This document shows, piece by piece, positions 1-9,195 of a stretch of 64,000 nucleotides of DNA. Both the position numbers and the translations under genes were made by a program. Position 1 is the stretch's first letter. Every line of letters starts with the position of its first letter. Source of the DNA: Ignavibacteria bacterium (lineage in GTDB: Bacteria > Bacteroidota > Ignavibacteria > Ignavibacteriales > SURF-24). Location of the stretch: NCBI GenBank assembly GCA_025612375.1, contig JAAXKN010000016.1:23757-87756 (forward strand). Reading direction: 5' to 3'. Below the pieces are notes generated by a model that was not told where the DNA came from, searched no databases, and saw only the letters and a program-made list of their open reading frames with translations.

Positions 1-1
1 T

Positions 2-1747
2 GCCATCTCGTGGGATTCTTTTAAGGAAGTCTCCGGCCGGACCGGCATCAGGTCTTTGTATGTAAAAAAGCTGGAAAGGAACGGGGAGAACAGGGAAGCA
101 TTCTTTCTTGTGCTCATGTCGGACAAAAGCAGGTATTTTAATTCTTCCAGGCTCAGCAATATAGGGCTGCTGGAGGATTTTCTTAATGAGTATTTTGAAG
201 TAGCAGGCCTTAAAAGCATTGAGCAGTCGCTGGTTGGCGCGGCAGGAAATATAGATGCAATAATTTATTCCACGGATGTAAAAGGGGAGAAGTACCTTTT
301 TATTACAGATGCCGTTGAGAAAATATTGGGCTACCAGCCGCGGGAGCTAATGGATAATCCGGGTAAATTCCTGAGGCAAATTGATCCCAGGTACTTTGCA
401 AAATACAGGGAATTTGTCAGGCTTCTGCGCCAGGGTTCGGGTGCTATGGTGGAGTACCAGGTAAAAGATATCCGGGGGAATACGCATTTCCTGAGGAATT
501 CAGGTTTCCCGGTGGTAAAAGACCACGAGATCATAAGGATTGACGGCGTTGTAAGCGACGTTACAAGGGAAAAGGAAACACAGCTAAGGCTGGAGAAGTC
601 GGAAGAACGCTTCCGCCTGCTGATTGAAACGGCAAATGACCTCATTTTTAATCTCGACAGCTCTGGATACTTCCTCATGGTAAATAACTACGGGGCACTT
701 GCCTTAGGCTACAAGCCCGAAGAGATGTCAGGCTGCCACTTCCTGGAGTTTATAAGCGACGAGCACAAGGCTGAAATAGCCATTGCATTCCAGCAGATAC
801 TGAAGTCCGATAAGGTGGTATCCTTCGATGCCGCGTTCATTGACAAGTTCGGCAAGGAGATCTTCTTTGAAGTCCAGTGCCGCCCTACGCAGAATAATGG
901 CGAGATTACGGGCATGCTAGGCATCGGGCGCGACATAACGCAGCGCCGGAAGGACGAGGAAAAGCTGAGGGAGCTGAATTCAAGATTTATTGAGGCCAAC
1001 AGGCTCATTTCAATTGAACGCGACCGCGCAAAACAGCAGGTATCGGTTCTTGAGGAGTTGAACAAGCTAAAAAGCGATTTCATTTCAAACATCTCGCATG
1101 AGCTCAGGACCCCATTAGCCTCCGTAGTGGGATTTTCGGAGACAATAACCTCCGACCCCAACATGCCGCGGGAGATGATAATGGAATTCAGCAATATAAT
1201 CTTAAGCGAGGGCAAGCGCCTGGCAAAGCTAATTAACGACGTACTGGACTTTGCCAAAATGGAAGCCGGGAAGCTGGACATATTTAAGACCGAATTTGAC
1301 ATAGTGGAAGTCCTTCAGGCAATTATGGCTTCCGTGCGCGAAGAAGTCCGGCAGAAAGGAATCAGCCTAAACTTTGAAATTCCCGAGCACCCGGTGCTTA
1401 TTACGGCCGACAAAGAGAGGATCATGCAGGTCATTCAGCACCTGGCGAGCAACGCTATAAAGTTTACGGGTAAAGACGGGCGCATTACGCTTATTGCCCA
1501 GGACTTTATGAAGGAATTTGAAATTATTGTCAGCGATACAGGAATCGGCATTCCCTCAAGGGACTTGCCAAACATATTCCAGAAATTCTACAAGGCGGCC
1601 CGTGCAGGCAGCACGCAGATACCGGGTTCCGGAATAGGGCTTGGGCTCGTCAAGCAGATAATTGATATGCACAAAGGACTCATTTCCGTCCAGAGTGAAG
1701 TAAATAAAGGCACTACATTTATCATAAAACTACCAAAGAGTAATTAA
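2..1747 (+). CDS. PAS-PAS sensor histidine kinase, 5' end beyond window
   Basis: The reading frame is open from the first bases, so the true start lies left of the window; the TTG at 56 is only the first in-window start-like codon. Counting from that TTG, two PAS domains lie at about 70-170 and 184-298, followed by a short coiled coil and a HisKA domain with the phospho-acceptor His at 348 in SHELRTP. An HATPase domain follows, with N-box NAIKF (466-470), G1 DTGIGIP and G2 GSGIGLGL. No membrane segment is visible in the part present, so the kinase looks cytosolic unless the missing N-terminus carries one. The sigma-54 response regulator begins 11 bases after the stop and is the likely partner. 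The ligand is unknown. Confidence 0.9.
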   Translation, partial: AISWDSFKEVSGRTGIRSLYVKKLERNGENREAFFLVLMSDKSRYFNSSRLSNIGLLEDFLNEYFEVAGLKSIEQSLVGAAGNIDAIIYSTDVKGEKYLFITDAVEKILGYQPRELMDNPGKFLRQIDPRYFAKYREFVRLLRQGSGAMVEYQVKDIRGNTHFLRNSGFPVVKDHEIIRIDGVVSDVTREKETQLRLEKSEERFRLLIETANDLIFNLDSSGYFLMVNNYGALALGYKPEEMSGCHFLEFISDEHKAEIAIAFQQILKSDKVVSFDAAFIDKFGKEIFFEVQCRPTQNNGEITGMLGIGRDITQRRKDEEKLRELNSRFIEANRLISIERDRAKQQVSVLEELNKLKSDFISNISHELRTPLASVVGFSETITSDPNMPREMIMEFSNIILSEGKRLAKLINDVLDFAKMEAGKLDIFKTEFDIVEVLQAIMASVREEVRQKGISLNFEIPEHPVLITADKERIMQVIQHLASNAIKFTGKDGRITLIAQDFMKEFEIIVSDTGIGIPSRDLPNIFQKFYKAARAGSTQIPGSGIGLGLVKQIIDMHKGLISVQSEVNKGTTFIIKLPKSN

Positions 1748-1758
1748 CCGAGGAAAAA

Positions 1759-3144
1759 TTGGAAAAGCTGGTATTTATTGTTGACGATGAAAAGGCAATC
1801 TCAAAGCTCCTGACATACTGGGTAAAAGACAAATGGAAGTACAAGACTGAAGTCTTTGATAACGGCCAGGATATGCTCAAAAGGCTCTCTGCGGTAAGTC
1901 CCGACCTCATTTTACTTGATATTATGCTTCCTGATATTGACGGCATTGAGATCTTAAAAAGGGTAAAGCAGTTAAATGAAAGTCTGCCTGTTATAATGCT
2001 TTCGGCTCAGGGGAGCATTGAGGTTGCAGTGGAGGCTTTGCGCCTGGGGGCGTTCGACTACTTCCCGAAGCCTATTGACACACAGCGCCTGGAACCCGCA
2101 ATTAAAAATGCCATCAGGAGCTACGACCTTCAGCGCGAGCTCACGATTCTGAAGGAAGACGTTAAAAAGCAGTTCAGTTTTGACAACATTATTTCGTCCG
2201 ACGCAAAGATGCAGGACGTCTTCAGGATGGTCTCCAAAGTGCTGGATAACGACATCACAGTCCTAATTCACGGCGAAAGCGGCACGGGAAAAGAGCTTAT
2301 TGCAAGGGCAATTCATTATAACGGAATAAGAAAAGACAAGCCTTTTGTGGTGGTTAACTGCGCCTCAATTCCAAGGGAGCTGCTGGAAAGCGAACTTTTC
2401 GGGCACGAAAAGGGCTCTTTTACGGGCGCCTACCAGAGGAAGATAGGAAAGTTTGAAATGGCCAGCGAGGGCACCATATTCCTGGATGAGATCGGCGAAA
2501 TGCAGATGTCGCTGCAGGCCAAGATACTAAGGGTCATACAGCAGAAGGAGCTTGAAAGGGTGGGGGGCACCGAGGTAATTAAGACGGACGTCAGGATCAT
2601 CTCGGCTACAAACGTGGACCTGAAGTCCGCGGTTGAAAAAAGGGAGTTCCGTGAGGACCTGTTCTACAGGCTTAATTCCTTCCCGATTGTAATTCCGCCT
2701 TTAAGGGAAAGAAAAAGCGACATAATTACGCTTGTGGATTATTTTATTAAGAAATTCAACGACAAGCTCGGGCGCCAGAGTAAGGGCTTTACGAAGAGGG
2801 CGCTTAAGCTTCTTTACGATTACGACTGGCCCGGGAATGTGCGCGAGCTGGAAAATACAATGGAAAGGTGCATTATTATCTCTGAAACCGATACGATGGA
2901 TATTAGTGACCTGCCGCCAAACATCAGGGCTTCGGAAAGTAACACTGCTCTTGCGTTATCGGGTCCCATTTTCTCGGACGACCAGATAATTCCTTTTGAC
3001 AAACTGAAGGAAGAGGCCATAAGGCACGCGCTTAAGGTTACAAACGGCAATATAGTTGAAGTAGCCAGGAAGCTGGAGATCGGCCGCGCCACGGTGTACA
3101 GGTTTATGGAAAAGTATAATATTTCTTATGAGGAGCAGGAGTAG
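1759..3144 (+). CDS. NtrC-family sigma-54-dependent response regulator
   Basis: Three-domain enhancer-binding protein of 461 residues. The receiver domain spans 1-120, with acidic pair D9/D10, phospho-acceptor D54 and K104. The AAA+ domain spans about 140-370, with Walker A GESGTGKE (172-179), the sigma-54 contact loop GSFTGA (219-224) and Walker B IFLDE. A Fis-type helix-turn-helix lies near 425-455. By family knowledge it opens sigma-54 promoters after phosphorylation. The start is a TTG with a GAGGA-like ribosome site just upstream. Gene order and spacing make the preceding PAS kinase its probable partner (NtrB/NtrC-like), but the target genes are not identifiable here. Confidence 0.93.
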   Translation: MEKLVFIVDDEKAISKLLTYWVKDKWKYKTEVFDNGQDMLKRLSAVSPDLILLDIMLPDIDGIEILKRVKQLNESLPVIMLSAQGSIEVAVEALRLGAFDYFPKPIDTQRLEPAIKNAIRSYDLQRELTILKEDVKKQFSFDNIISSDAKMQDVFRMVSKVLDNDITVLIHGESGTGKELIARAIHYNGIRKDKPFVVVNCASIPRELLESELFGHEKGSFTGAYQRKIGKFEMASEGTIFLDEIGEMQMSLQAKILRVIQQKELERVGGTEVIKTDVRIISATNVDLKSAVEKREFREDLFYRLNSFPIVIPPLRERKSDIITLVDYFIKKFNDKLGRQSKGFTKRALKLLYDYDWPGNVRELENTMERCIIISETDTMDISDLPPNIRASESNTALALSGPIFSDDQIIPFDKLKEEAIRHALKVTNGNIVEVARKLEIGRATVYRFMEKYNISYEEQE

Positions 3145-3147
3145 TAG

Positions 3148-3214
3148 GTCCGACGTCCGACGTCCAACGTCCAACGTCCGACGGTAAGAAATTATTGGGC
3201 GTCCGACGTTCGAC
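3148..3214 (+). repeat. Heptamer (GTYCRAS)n array, copy 1
   Basis: Five head-to-tail 7-mers begin at 3148 (GTCCGAC twice, GTCCAAC twice, GTCCGAC), then an 18-base spacer, then GTCCGAC and GTTCGAC at 3201-3214. Both runs are followed by GGTAAGAAATT, so the run-plus-flank unit is itself duplicated. It lies between two convergent genes, just ahead of a terminator. Confidence 0.85.
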
Positions 3215-3227
3215 GGTAAGAAATTGC

Positions 3228-3250
3228 AAGGGCGGCCTGCGGCCGCCCTT
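3228..3250. terminator. Bidirectional intrinsic terminator
   Basis: A perfect 10-bp stem AAGGGCGGCC / GGCCGCCCTT surrounds a TGC loop, midway between the convergent NtrC-type gene (ends 3144) and the DUF4922 gene (ends 3258). A-rich and T-rich flanks are modest, so efficiency is uncertain. Confidence 0.75.
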
Positions 3251-3257
3251 TAGTATA

Positions 3258-4271
3258 TCAGGAATAGATTTGGGCTAGTTTGCCTGAAATGTATTCAAAT
3301 GTTTCATCTGACAGTGTTACCTGACGGAATATATCCACAATATTTTCTCTTGTGATCTTTTTGAAATCCTTTTCAAGCGGAGTTATAAGCACTCCTCCCA
3401 TATCCACTGAAGCCGGGCTTAAGAGTATGTTGTCATCGCCTTCCATGAAGAAGTAGCTCGGACGGTGCTTAGCCCTTGGGAATACCATAACGTGCCACTT
3501 GCCATTATCATAGAAAGAAAGAATATTCATCATCGGCTCTTCGGCGCCGTTGTTGGAGACTTCCTTGAAAATGCCATAAAAATGGTTGAAACCCTCTGTG
3601 AGGGCCTCTGGGTTCGAGGATTCAAAAGAAAGAAATTTGCCGGGGTAACGGTCAACTGCATAAACCTGTAAGTCATTGCAGTCAACTATCTTACGGCCCA
3701 GGTTCTCCTTAATTTCAGTGTACTCGCTGTCGATAGGCATGAAGGCCTTGTCGCCAGCCTGGAAGTGAAGGTGGTCCGGTGCCGAGGCTCCGCACTTGGG
3801 ACCGTTATAGAAAACGGTATAGTAACGGCTCAGATCCTTCGTGAAACTGAGGAGTTCCGGGAATGAGCTTTTAATTTCCTGGGGCACGTGGCTTGTCCTT
3901 GGAAGTGTAAAATGCTCATTGAAGATCGGGAACGGGTTGCAGAGTACAATGTAGTCTTCTTTATAAAGTATCCCTTTCTGTGCCTCCGGGAGGTTATCCG
4001 GGCAAAGGAAGCATTTTCTTTCCTTGATTGATTTTTCATCCACTTTAGCTGCGGATGAAGTGATTCTTCCCGGGTTGAACTGGACCTTTATTTTGAAATG
4101 ATCGAACTCGAATGTTTTGACTTCAACGTTATTAAGGCTGTTGTAGCCTTTACTTAACAGTTCCCAGCTTTCTTTCTGCTGGGCAAGCAAAGCTTTCGCT
4201 TTGCCTGCCAGGTCATCTGATGAAATATATGGTTCTAATTCGGAATCTTTAATTACAGTCGTGTCTCTCAT
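3258..4271 (-). CDS. DUF4922 protein, HIT/GalT-like nucleotidyltransferase fold
   Basis: A 337-residue soluble protein. H167-L-H169-F-Q171 matches the HxHxQ active-site pattern of HIT-superfamily transferases. CFLC at 87-90 and [12 protein letters not shown] at 112-123 recall the zinc-site and substrate regions of galactose-1-phosphate uridylyltransferases and diadenosine polyphosphate phosphorylases. This is what I know as DUF4922. Its start codon overlaps the stop of the upstream glycosyltransferase (ATGA), so the two are translationally coupled. A nucleotide-sugar or phosphorylase reaction supplying or recycling donor for that glycosyltransferase is inference; the substrate is unknown. Confidence 0.75.
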   Translation of the reverse strand: MRDTTVIKDSELEPYISSDDLAGKAKALLAQQKESWELLSKGYNSLNNVEVKTFEFDHFKIKVQFNPGRITSSAAKVDEKSIKERKCFLCPDNLPEAQKGILYKEDYIVLCNPFPIFNEHFTLPRTSHVPQEIKSSFPELLSFTKDLSRYYTVFYNGPKCGASAPDHLHFQAGDKAFMPIDSEYTEIKENLGRKIVDCNDLQVYAVDRYPGKFLSFESSNPEALTEGFNHFYGIFKEVSNNGAEEPMMNILSFYDNGKWHVMVFPRAKHRPSYFFMEGDDNILLSPASVDMGGVLITPLEKDFKKITRENIVDIFRQVTLSDETFEYISGKLAQIYS

Positions 4272-5728
4272 AGCGAATTTTTTCTCTGACGTGCTAAAAG
4301 TTCAATAGTTCTTACTCTGTCTTTATAAACGTTATAGGTGTTAGCCTTGTTTATATCCAGAGCAGCATCAGAGTTGCCTTCCCAGCGGCGGCAGAGGTAA
4401 ATCGGTTCATAGATCCTGCCGATCTGGTATTCCCTTGAAATTGCAAGTCCCAGTGCATAATCTTCGCCGTAGCTGACGTTAGGAACCTTAATTTCCCTTA
4501 AAAGCGGGGTATAGAAGGCTCTTGGAGCACCGAGGCCGTTAATTCTGAGGGCGTTATTGCGTCCGTTTTCAGGAGTCCATTCCTTATGATCGATGATTCC
4601 AGGAGGAATTTCTTCGAGCTTAAAGTTGGTCATCTGGTAGCTGCCTATAACCATGGCGCATTTTTCTTCTCTGAACTTATCGACAACTTTCTGTACGGTT
4701 GTTTCATCCTTATACATATCGTCGCTGTCGAGCTGGATTGCGAAGCGGCCGCATTTCTCGTGGTGTACGCCCATATTCCAGCATCCGCCGATACCGAGGT
4801 CCTCTCTGTCAGGAATGACGTGAATAAGCCTGCTGTCCCTGGCGGCAGCTTCCTTTAATACTTCAGTTGTGCCGTCGTTTGAATGGTTATCGATTACGAT
4901 CAGGTTGAATGGGAAGTCAGCTTTCTGTTTAAGGACAGACTCAACAGCCTCTCCGATTGTCTTAGCCCTGTTTTTAACCGGGATAATAACCGAGGCTTCA
5001 AACTCAAAATTGCCGGCAGTAAGGTCGATCTGCTTAAATTCCGGTTTCAGGTAAGCCTTAACTTTCTTAAGGTGGTCTGTAGCTGCAATTTCCATTTCGA
5101 TCTGTACGCTGCGGTTTCTGGGGTTTACATAATCGAACTGTTTTTCACCGGTCTTGCGGACGTCGGTTTCAATTGTTGCATAAAGGAATTCAGGTACGCG
5201 GACAATTGAATTTTTCTGAGAAATTTTCAGTCTCAGGTCGTAGATGCCTGCGTATAAAAATTTAGTTTTTTTGAATGCCTGTTTGAGGGCGGCAGTGTTG
5301 AAGAAATACACATACCCAAAGTTAAAATCGTCCCTGATGCTTCCGACCTGGTAATCTATAACCGGATGAGCGGTTCTCGATCCTTCCTTAACTTCGTAGT
5401 AATCTGAATAAACCAGTCCTGCACCTGTATCCTCAGCCACGTGGAGGAATCTTTCAATTCCGAAATGGCCGAATTCGATCAGGTTATCCTGTGTAATAAA
5501 CAGGGTATAGTCTGCACTTGACTTCTCTTTGAGCTGTGAAACAGTTTCACTGCTGAAAAGAGATTCAACCTTAAGTTTTTCGCATCCCTCTATGTTCTCC
5601 TCGACGTCGGAGGTTACGATTAAATAGCACTTATCCACCAGTCCCGAATTATAAAGCTCGCCGACGGTCTTCCTGGTAAAATCATTACCGCTATAGGGGA
5701 TGAAGGCTGTGATTTTCCTTTCCATCAA
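4268..5728 (-). CDS. Family 2 glycosyltransferase, two GT-A-like halves
   Basis: A 486-residue protein with no signal peptide. The C-terminal half, from about 243, is a canonical GT2 domain: [19 protein letters not shown] near 280, the metal-binding D334-S-D336-D motif and [11 protein letters not shown] near the end. The first 235 residues also have a GT-A-like pattern (FIPYSGN, TQDN, VYSDYYE) but lack a clear DxD, so they may be a second, degenerate transferase domain. First gene of a two-gene operon with the DUF4922 protein. The likely role is cell-surface or storage glycan synthesis; acceptor and donor cannot be read from sequence. Confidence 0.85.
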   Translation of the reverse strand: MMERKITAFIPYSGNDFTRKTVGELYNSGLVDKCYLIVTSDVEENIEGCEKLKVESLFSSETVSQLKEKSSADYTLFITQDNLIEFGHFGIERFLHVAEDTGAGLVYSDYYEVKEGSRTAHPVIDYQVGSIRDDFNFGYVYFFNTAALKQAFKKTKFLYAGIYDLRLKISQKNSIVRVPEFLYATIETDVRKTGEKQFDYVNPRNRSVQIEMEIAATDHLKKVKAYLKPEFKQIDLTAGNFEFEASVIIPVKNRAKTIGEAVESVLKQKADFPFNLIVIDNHSNDGTTEVLKEAAARDSRLIHVIPDREDLGIGGCWNMGVHHEKCGRFAIQLDSDDMYKDETTVQKVVDKFREEKCAMVIGSYQMTNFKLEEIPPGIIDHKEWTPENGRNNALRINGLGAPRAFYTPLLREIKVPNVSYGEDYALGLAISREYQIGRIYEPIYLCRRWEGNSDAALDINKANTYNVYKDRVRTIELLARQRKNSL

Positions 5729-5780
5729 TTCTCCGTTAATAAAATGATATTTGCTGCCGGATAATTTAAGGAAAATTAAT

Positions 5781-5809
5781 CAAAGATACATTACTCTTGT
5801 TTCGTCAAA
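5781..5809 (-). promoter_or_regulatory. Bacteroidota-type promoter for the GT2/DUF4922 operon
   Basis: On the minus strand TTTG (5809-5806) is followed after 17 bases by TATCTTTG (5788-5781). This matches the TTG-N17-23-TAnnTTTG consensus. Transcription would start near 5775, about 47 bases before the ATG. Confidence 0.5.
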
Positions 5810-5921
5810 ATGAAGCACATATATATAGATATGTATTTTGATGAAGGAATCCGGGGGGACCGGGCGGGGGCGTCAAAGGTGCCTAATTATATAATATGAA
5901 AAATAAATCCTAAAAGATGTA

Positions 5922-6050
5922 CAAAAAAAATTAAAAAATTTTCCAAAACCCAGGAAATTCGAATAAGTTCACGAAAAAGGTCGAACATTCCGGAAACGCT
6001 CCACCTGCCTCTCACATATACTAAAAGATTGTAAGACGGATGCAAATACC
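5922..6050 (+). other. AT-rich upstream module shared with 29171-29275
   Basis: The gap between the divergent genes holds an A8 tract, an AAAAAATTTTC stretch, TTCCGGAAACGCTC at 5988-6001, a TCACATATA stretch and GCAAATACC, ending about 50 bases before the RlpA-like gene. The same elements in the same order occur before the FG-GAP gene at 29351. No credible protein is encoded here. Confidence 0.45.
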
Positions 6051-6099
6051 GTTTATTTATAGTAGATGATATTTTAATCACTAGAGATGAGAGGTACAT

Positions 6100-6606
6100 T
6101 TGACATCGATATCTAAAGCATTAGTATTGTTGGTCATGTTACTGTTGGTCGGATTTACCATAATTCATAAGGAGCTCGGGGATAACAAAACCGGTCAGAG
6201 TGCTGGAATAAAAGAATTAAGTAACAATACGCAAACTCAAACAGCAGTAAAGCAAGAGAGTTCTTTTATTCAGTTCTTGGACAAAGGAAGAATGACCGCC
6301 TCATGGTATGGACCAAAGTTTCATGGCAAACTGACAGCCAATGGTGAAATATATAACCAGATGGCTTTTACCGCCGCCCATAAATCTTTTAAGTTCGGGA
6401 CGCTCTTAAAACTTACAAACCCCAAAAACAGCAAGTCGGTTATTGTAAGGATTAACGACAGGGGCCCTTACATTGGCGGCAGACAACTCGACCTTTCCAA
6501 AGGTGCTGCACTGGCCCTGGGTATTATAAGGCCCGGAGTCTTAAAGCTTAAGGTTGAGGAAATAGCATTAGCCGACGAAAATAAACCTCTGCTGGCTTTG
6601 AACTAA
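6100..6606 (+). CDS. RlpA-like double-psi beta-barrel protein
   Basis: A 168-residue exported protein with an N-terminal hydrophobic segment (residues 7-23). The double-psi beta-barrel contains ASWYGPKFHGKLTANGE, TAAHKSFKFGT, VRINDRGP and RQLDLSKGAA, the RlpA signature. RlpA proteins act at the septum, and some are lytic transglycosylases on denuded peptidoglycan. The C-terminal SPOR domain of the Escherichia coli protein is absent, so septal targeting may differ. It starts at a TTG with GAGAGG about 7 bases upstream. It is monocistronic, divergent from the glycosyltransferase operon and closed by a strong terminator. Confidence 0.87.
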   Translation: MTSISKALVLLVMLLLVGFTIIHKELGDNKTGQSAGIKELSNNTQTQTAVKQESSFIQFLDKGRMTASWYGPKFHGKLTANGEIYNQMAFTAAHKSFKFGTLLKLTNPKNSKSVIVRINDRGPYIGGRQLDLSKGAALALGIIRPGVLKLKVEEIALADENKPLLALN

Positions 6607-6623
6607 AAACTTGAACAAAAAAG

Positions 6624-6649
6624 AAAACCTGCCCGACAAGGCAGGTTTT
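6624..6649. terminator. Bidirectional terminator
   Basis: Stem AAAACCTGCC / GGCAGGTTTT with loop CGACAA is flanked by A-rich and T-rich tracts. It separates the convergent RlpA-like gene and the gene ending at 6670. Confidence 0.85.
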
Positions 6650-6669
6650 TCACTTTTAAAGAGGCCTTA

Positions 6670-7509
6670 CTACTCAACCAATTGCGTTGAAGTCTTCATC
6701 GACTGTGAGACCGGCATAATCATATTCTGCTGACCAGTGACAGCCATGGTCATATCGTTATCCATATTTACTTCGTTTTTAACTGCCATTCCCATTTTAG
6801 GATCGAAGTAGAAGGTGCCCGAGATTTTCCCCGTGCCTTCAATAACCAGGTCCATGCCGCCCATCTTAGCCTGGCCGTTATTTTTTACGTCGCCCGTATA
6901 GTTTATCTTCAGGCAGTTATGCCCCTGAACCTTTTCCTTACCCGCGATAGTATAGGTAGAGTTAATTGTGTTCATTATTTTTCCGGAACCCATCATATCC
7001 ATAGTATCAGTTGTTGTAGCTGACCATGGAACGCCTGCCTTAATCTCTCCATCCGGAAGCTTTGCAAGGCGGAGAAGGTTGCTCTGTGTAAGTCCCTGAA
7101 GGTTTACCATATTGAAGGAATCGATAGCCGTTGTATTTTCAACCGTTCCATCCTGGAGCATGGTTATGCGGATTCTTTTGCCGGCAAAGGGAGCCAGGGA
7201 CATGGTGGTATCTTTCATGGGATTTGTCGTGGAAATTTTCCCCGAGTCGAGCGAGGTAATAAGTTCGGCTTTACTGCCCTTAACATCATCTACAACTACT
7301 CTTACGCTGAAATCACCGTTAAGCGTCATTTTCATTTCGGTGCCCATGACTTCCTGAGTGATGTTTCCTCCCATGGTATTCATAAAATGATAAGTTTTTC
7401 CCTTCTGGAAGCTGTATTTGAGTTTATAGCTTTCCTGGGCATTGAGGCTGCCCGCAAGAAGGGAAAGAGAAAAAATTGTTAAAAGAATAAAAGGCAAAGC
7501 CCTTTTCAT
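6670..7509 (-). CDS. Exported DUF6263-like protein of unknown function
   Basis: A 279-residue protein with a clear signal peptide ending in LNAQ. The mature part starts YKLKYSFQKGKTYHF and is beta-rich and methionine-rich, with repeated short Thr/Met strands. It resembles the DUF6263 group of Bacteroidota envelope proteins, but that assignment is by resemblance only. It lies 12 bases downstream of the M28 peptidase gene and is probably cotranscribed with it. No catalytic motif is visible. Confidence 0.6.
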   Translation of the reverse strand: MKRALPFILLTIFSLSLLAGSLNAQESYKLKYSFQKGKTYHFMNTMGGNITQEVMGTEMKMTLNGDFSVRVVVDDVKGSKAELITSLDSGKISTTNPMKDTTMSLAPFAGKRIRITMLQDGTVENTTAIDSFNMVNLQGLTQSNLLRLAKLPDGEIKAGVPWSATTTDTMDMMGSGKIMNTINSTYTIAGKEKVQGHNCLKINYTGDVKNNGQAKMGGMDLVIEGTGKISGTFYFDPKMGMAVKNEVNMDNDMTMAVTGQQNMIMPVSQSMKTSTQLVE

Positions 7510-7521
7510 GCTGTCTCCTGT

Positions 7522-9096
7522 TTATTTATTAGAAATTGGTTGATAAAAAGTTCTGTTATAGCTGCTGTCCTCAGAAATCCGGAGGGCAGTAAGGAAAACA
7601 AGTTTTGCAACCCTGGCAGCTTTATCCATATTAATTGTAGAGGTTTCATCGCTGAAGTGATGGTAGTCTTCGGTCTCCCCGGTATTATAGAATATTGAAG
7701 GCACACCCTTACCGATAAAGGAGGCCTGGTCGCTGGCGTCCAGGAATTTCTCCAGGCTGTAGCCGAGCTTAAAGCCAACCTTAACATTTTCTTCTTTATT
7801 TAAACGGCTTAGTTCCGGGCAGACAGAAGAGCCAATAATAAAGAGGGAATCGGGGTTATTGCGTCCGATCATATCCATATTCAGCATTGCGACTGTTTTT
7901 TCGAGAGGGAAGAGTGGGCTTTCGGTATAGGCCTTTGAGCCCAGGAGTCCCAGTTCCTCGCCGGCAAAAGTAATAAAAAGGATGCTTCTTTTAGGCCGTG
8001 GGTTCATTGCCGAGAAAGCGCGGGCCAAAGCCATAACGCCGCTGGTTCCGGAGGCGTTGTCGTCGGCGCCGTTATAGATATAATCTTCTCCCTCTTTGTG
8101 CTCTTTCTGGTACCCGACGTGGTCGTAATGGGCTCCTACAATTACGAGCTCATTTTTTAATGCGGGGTCGGAACCTTCCAGAAATCCCACGACGTTGTTT
8201 GCCGGGGTTTCCATCACGTCGGTGCTGGTTTTAAGGAGGACCGAGGCACCTTCAATTTCAAAGGATTTGGGTGTAAGCTTTGCGTCAATTCCCTTCTGCA
8301 GGTCCTTAAGACTTTCGACGGATCCGAAGAGTTCATTTATTACTTCTTTGCCGGCCTGGACGACCGGGACCTTATCTTTCTCCTCGCTTAAGAGAGTAAT
8401 TGGTAGAGCGTCTTTGGGTATAAAGGCCGAAAGAGCGGGCCATGGGAATCCCCTTGGTGAAAGAAGCATATGGTTCAAAGGATCGTTTACAAGAATTACT
8501 CCCGTGGCGCCGTGTTTAATGGCGTTATTAACTTTTGTACTTCCCAGGGAGTAGGTTATGGCCGGTTTGGAAGAAAAGGCTGAAGCCGTATCGTTTTCAC
8601 CCGGGGCATGGCGCAGGAGAATGACGATCTTTCCATTTACGTCTATATCCTTATAGTCGTCGTATTTCAGTTCAGGCGCCGTAATGCCGTATCCGGCAAA
8701 AACTATGGAAGAAGTAACTTCCTTATTGCCTGTCATTTCGAAAGGAGTAAATTCTGTTTTAAGGCTGAAGGAGTGTTCCTTGCCGTCTTTTTTAATGACG
8801 AGGCGGTTATCCTTACCCAGGTCGACTTTCCCCAGGTGCACCGTCTGGAAGTAGCTTCCGTTTACGGGTTTAAGTCCCAGGCTCTCGAACTCTTCGGCAA
8901 TATAGTGTGCCGCATTGTCGAGTTCCTGGCTCGGGGTTTTCCGTCCTTTCATCTCGTCAGAAGCGAGGAAGGAAATGTGTTTATTCATAATGTCAGGAGT
9001 AATCAGGTTAATTGAGTCGCTGGCTGAAGTGCCGGATGAGCTGCATCCGGAAAATAGCAGCGGAAGGAAAAGCAAAAAGGAAAGTTTCTTCATCAT
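7522..9096 (-). CDS. M28-family zinc aminopeptidase lipoprotein with PA domain
   Basis: A 524-residue lipoprotein (signal peptide with lipobox cysteine C18). A protease-associated (PA) domain spans about 125-250. The M28 catalytic domain shows the two-zinc ligand set: H323 in GAHYDH, D345/D346 in GADDNASG, E380-E381 in AGEELG, D408 in NMDMIG and H479/H480 in DYHHFSDE. By family it removes N-terminal residues from peptides in the periplasm or at the outer membrane. All key residues are present, so it is probably active. First gene of a two-gene operon. A weak promoter-like AAAACATA (TATGTTTT on the coding strand) sits at 9130-9137. Confidence 0.92.
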   Translation of the reverse strand: MMKKLSFLLFLPLLFSGCSSSGTSASDSINLITPDIMNKHISFLASDEMKGRKTPSQELDNAAHYIAEEFESLGLKPVNGSYFQTVHLGKVDLGKDNRLVIKKDGKEHSFSLKTEFTPFEMTGNKEVTSSIVFAGYGITAPELKYDDYKDIDVNGKIVILLRHAPGENDTASAFSSKPAITYSLGSTKVNNAIKHGATGVILVNDPLNHMLLSPRGFPWPALSAFIPKDALPITLLSEEKDKVPVVQAGKEVINELFGSVESLKDLQKGIDAKLTPKSFEIEGASVLLKTSTDVMETPANNVVGFLEGSDPALKNELVIVGAHYDHVGYQKEHKEGEDYIYNGADDNASGTSGVMALARAFSAMNPRPKRSILFITFAGEELGLLGSKAYTESPLFPLEKTVAMLNMDMIGRNNPDSLFIIGSSVCPELSRLNKEENVKVGFKLGYSLEKFLDASDQASFIGKGVPSIFYNTGETEDYHHFSDETSTINMDKAARVAKLVFLTALRISEDSSYNRTFYQPISNK

Positions 9097-9195
9097 CTGC
9101 CCCGGTGATTCTTAAGTAAATTTTGAACTAAAACATAGTCAGAATTTACTATAAAAGCCACACGGGGCGGATAAAATTCCACGCGCCTGTGCGCC

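Noticed and set aside
3148..3214. Possible CRISPR array in the heptamer repeats
   Set aside because: The unit is 7 bp in direct tandem with no unique spacers of fixed length and no cas genes in the window.
5887..6099. Minus-strand frame between the divergent genes
   Set aside because: It lies in AT-rich regulatory sequence shared with 29171-29275, and its peptide is basic with no ribosome site.
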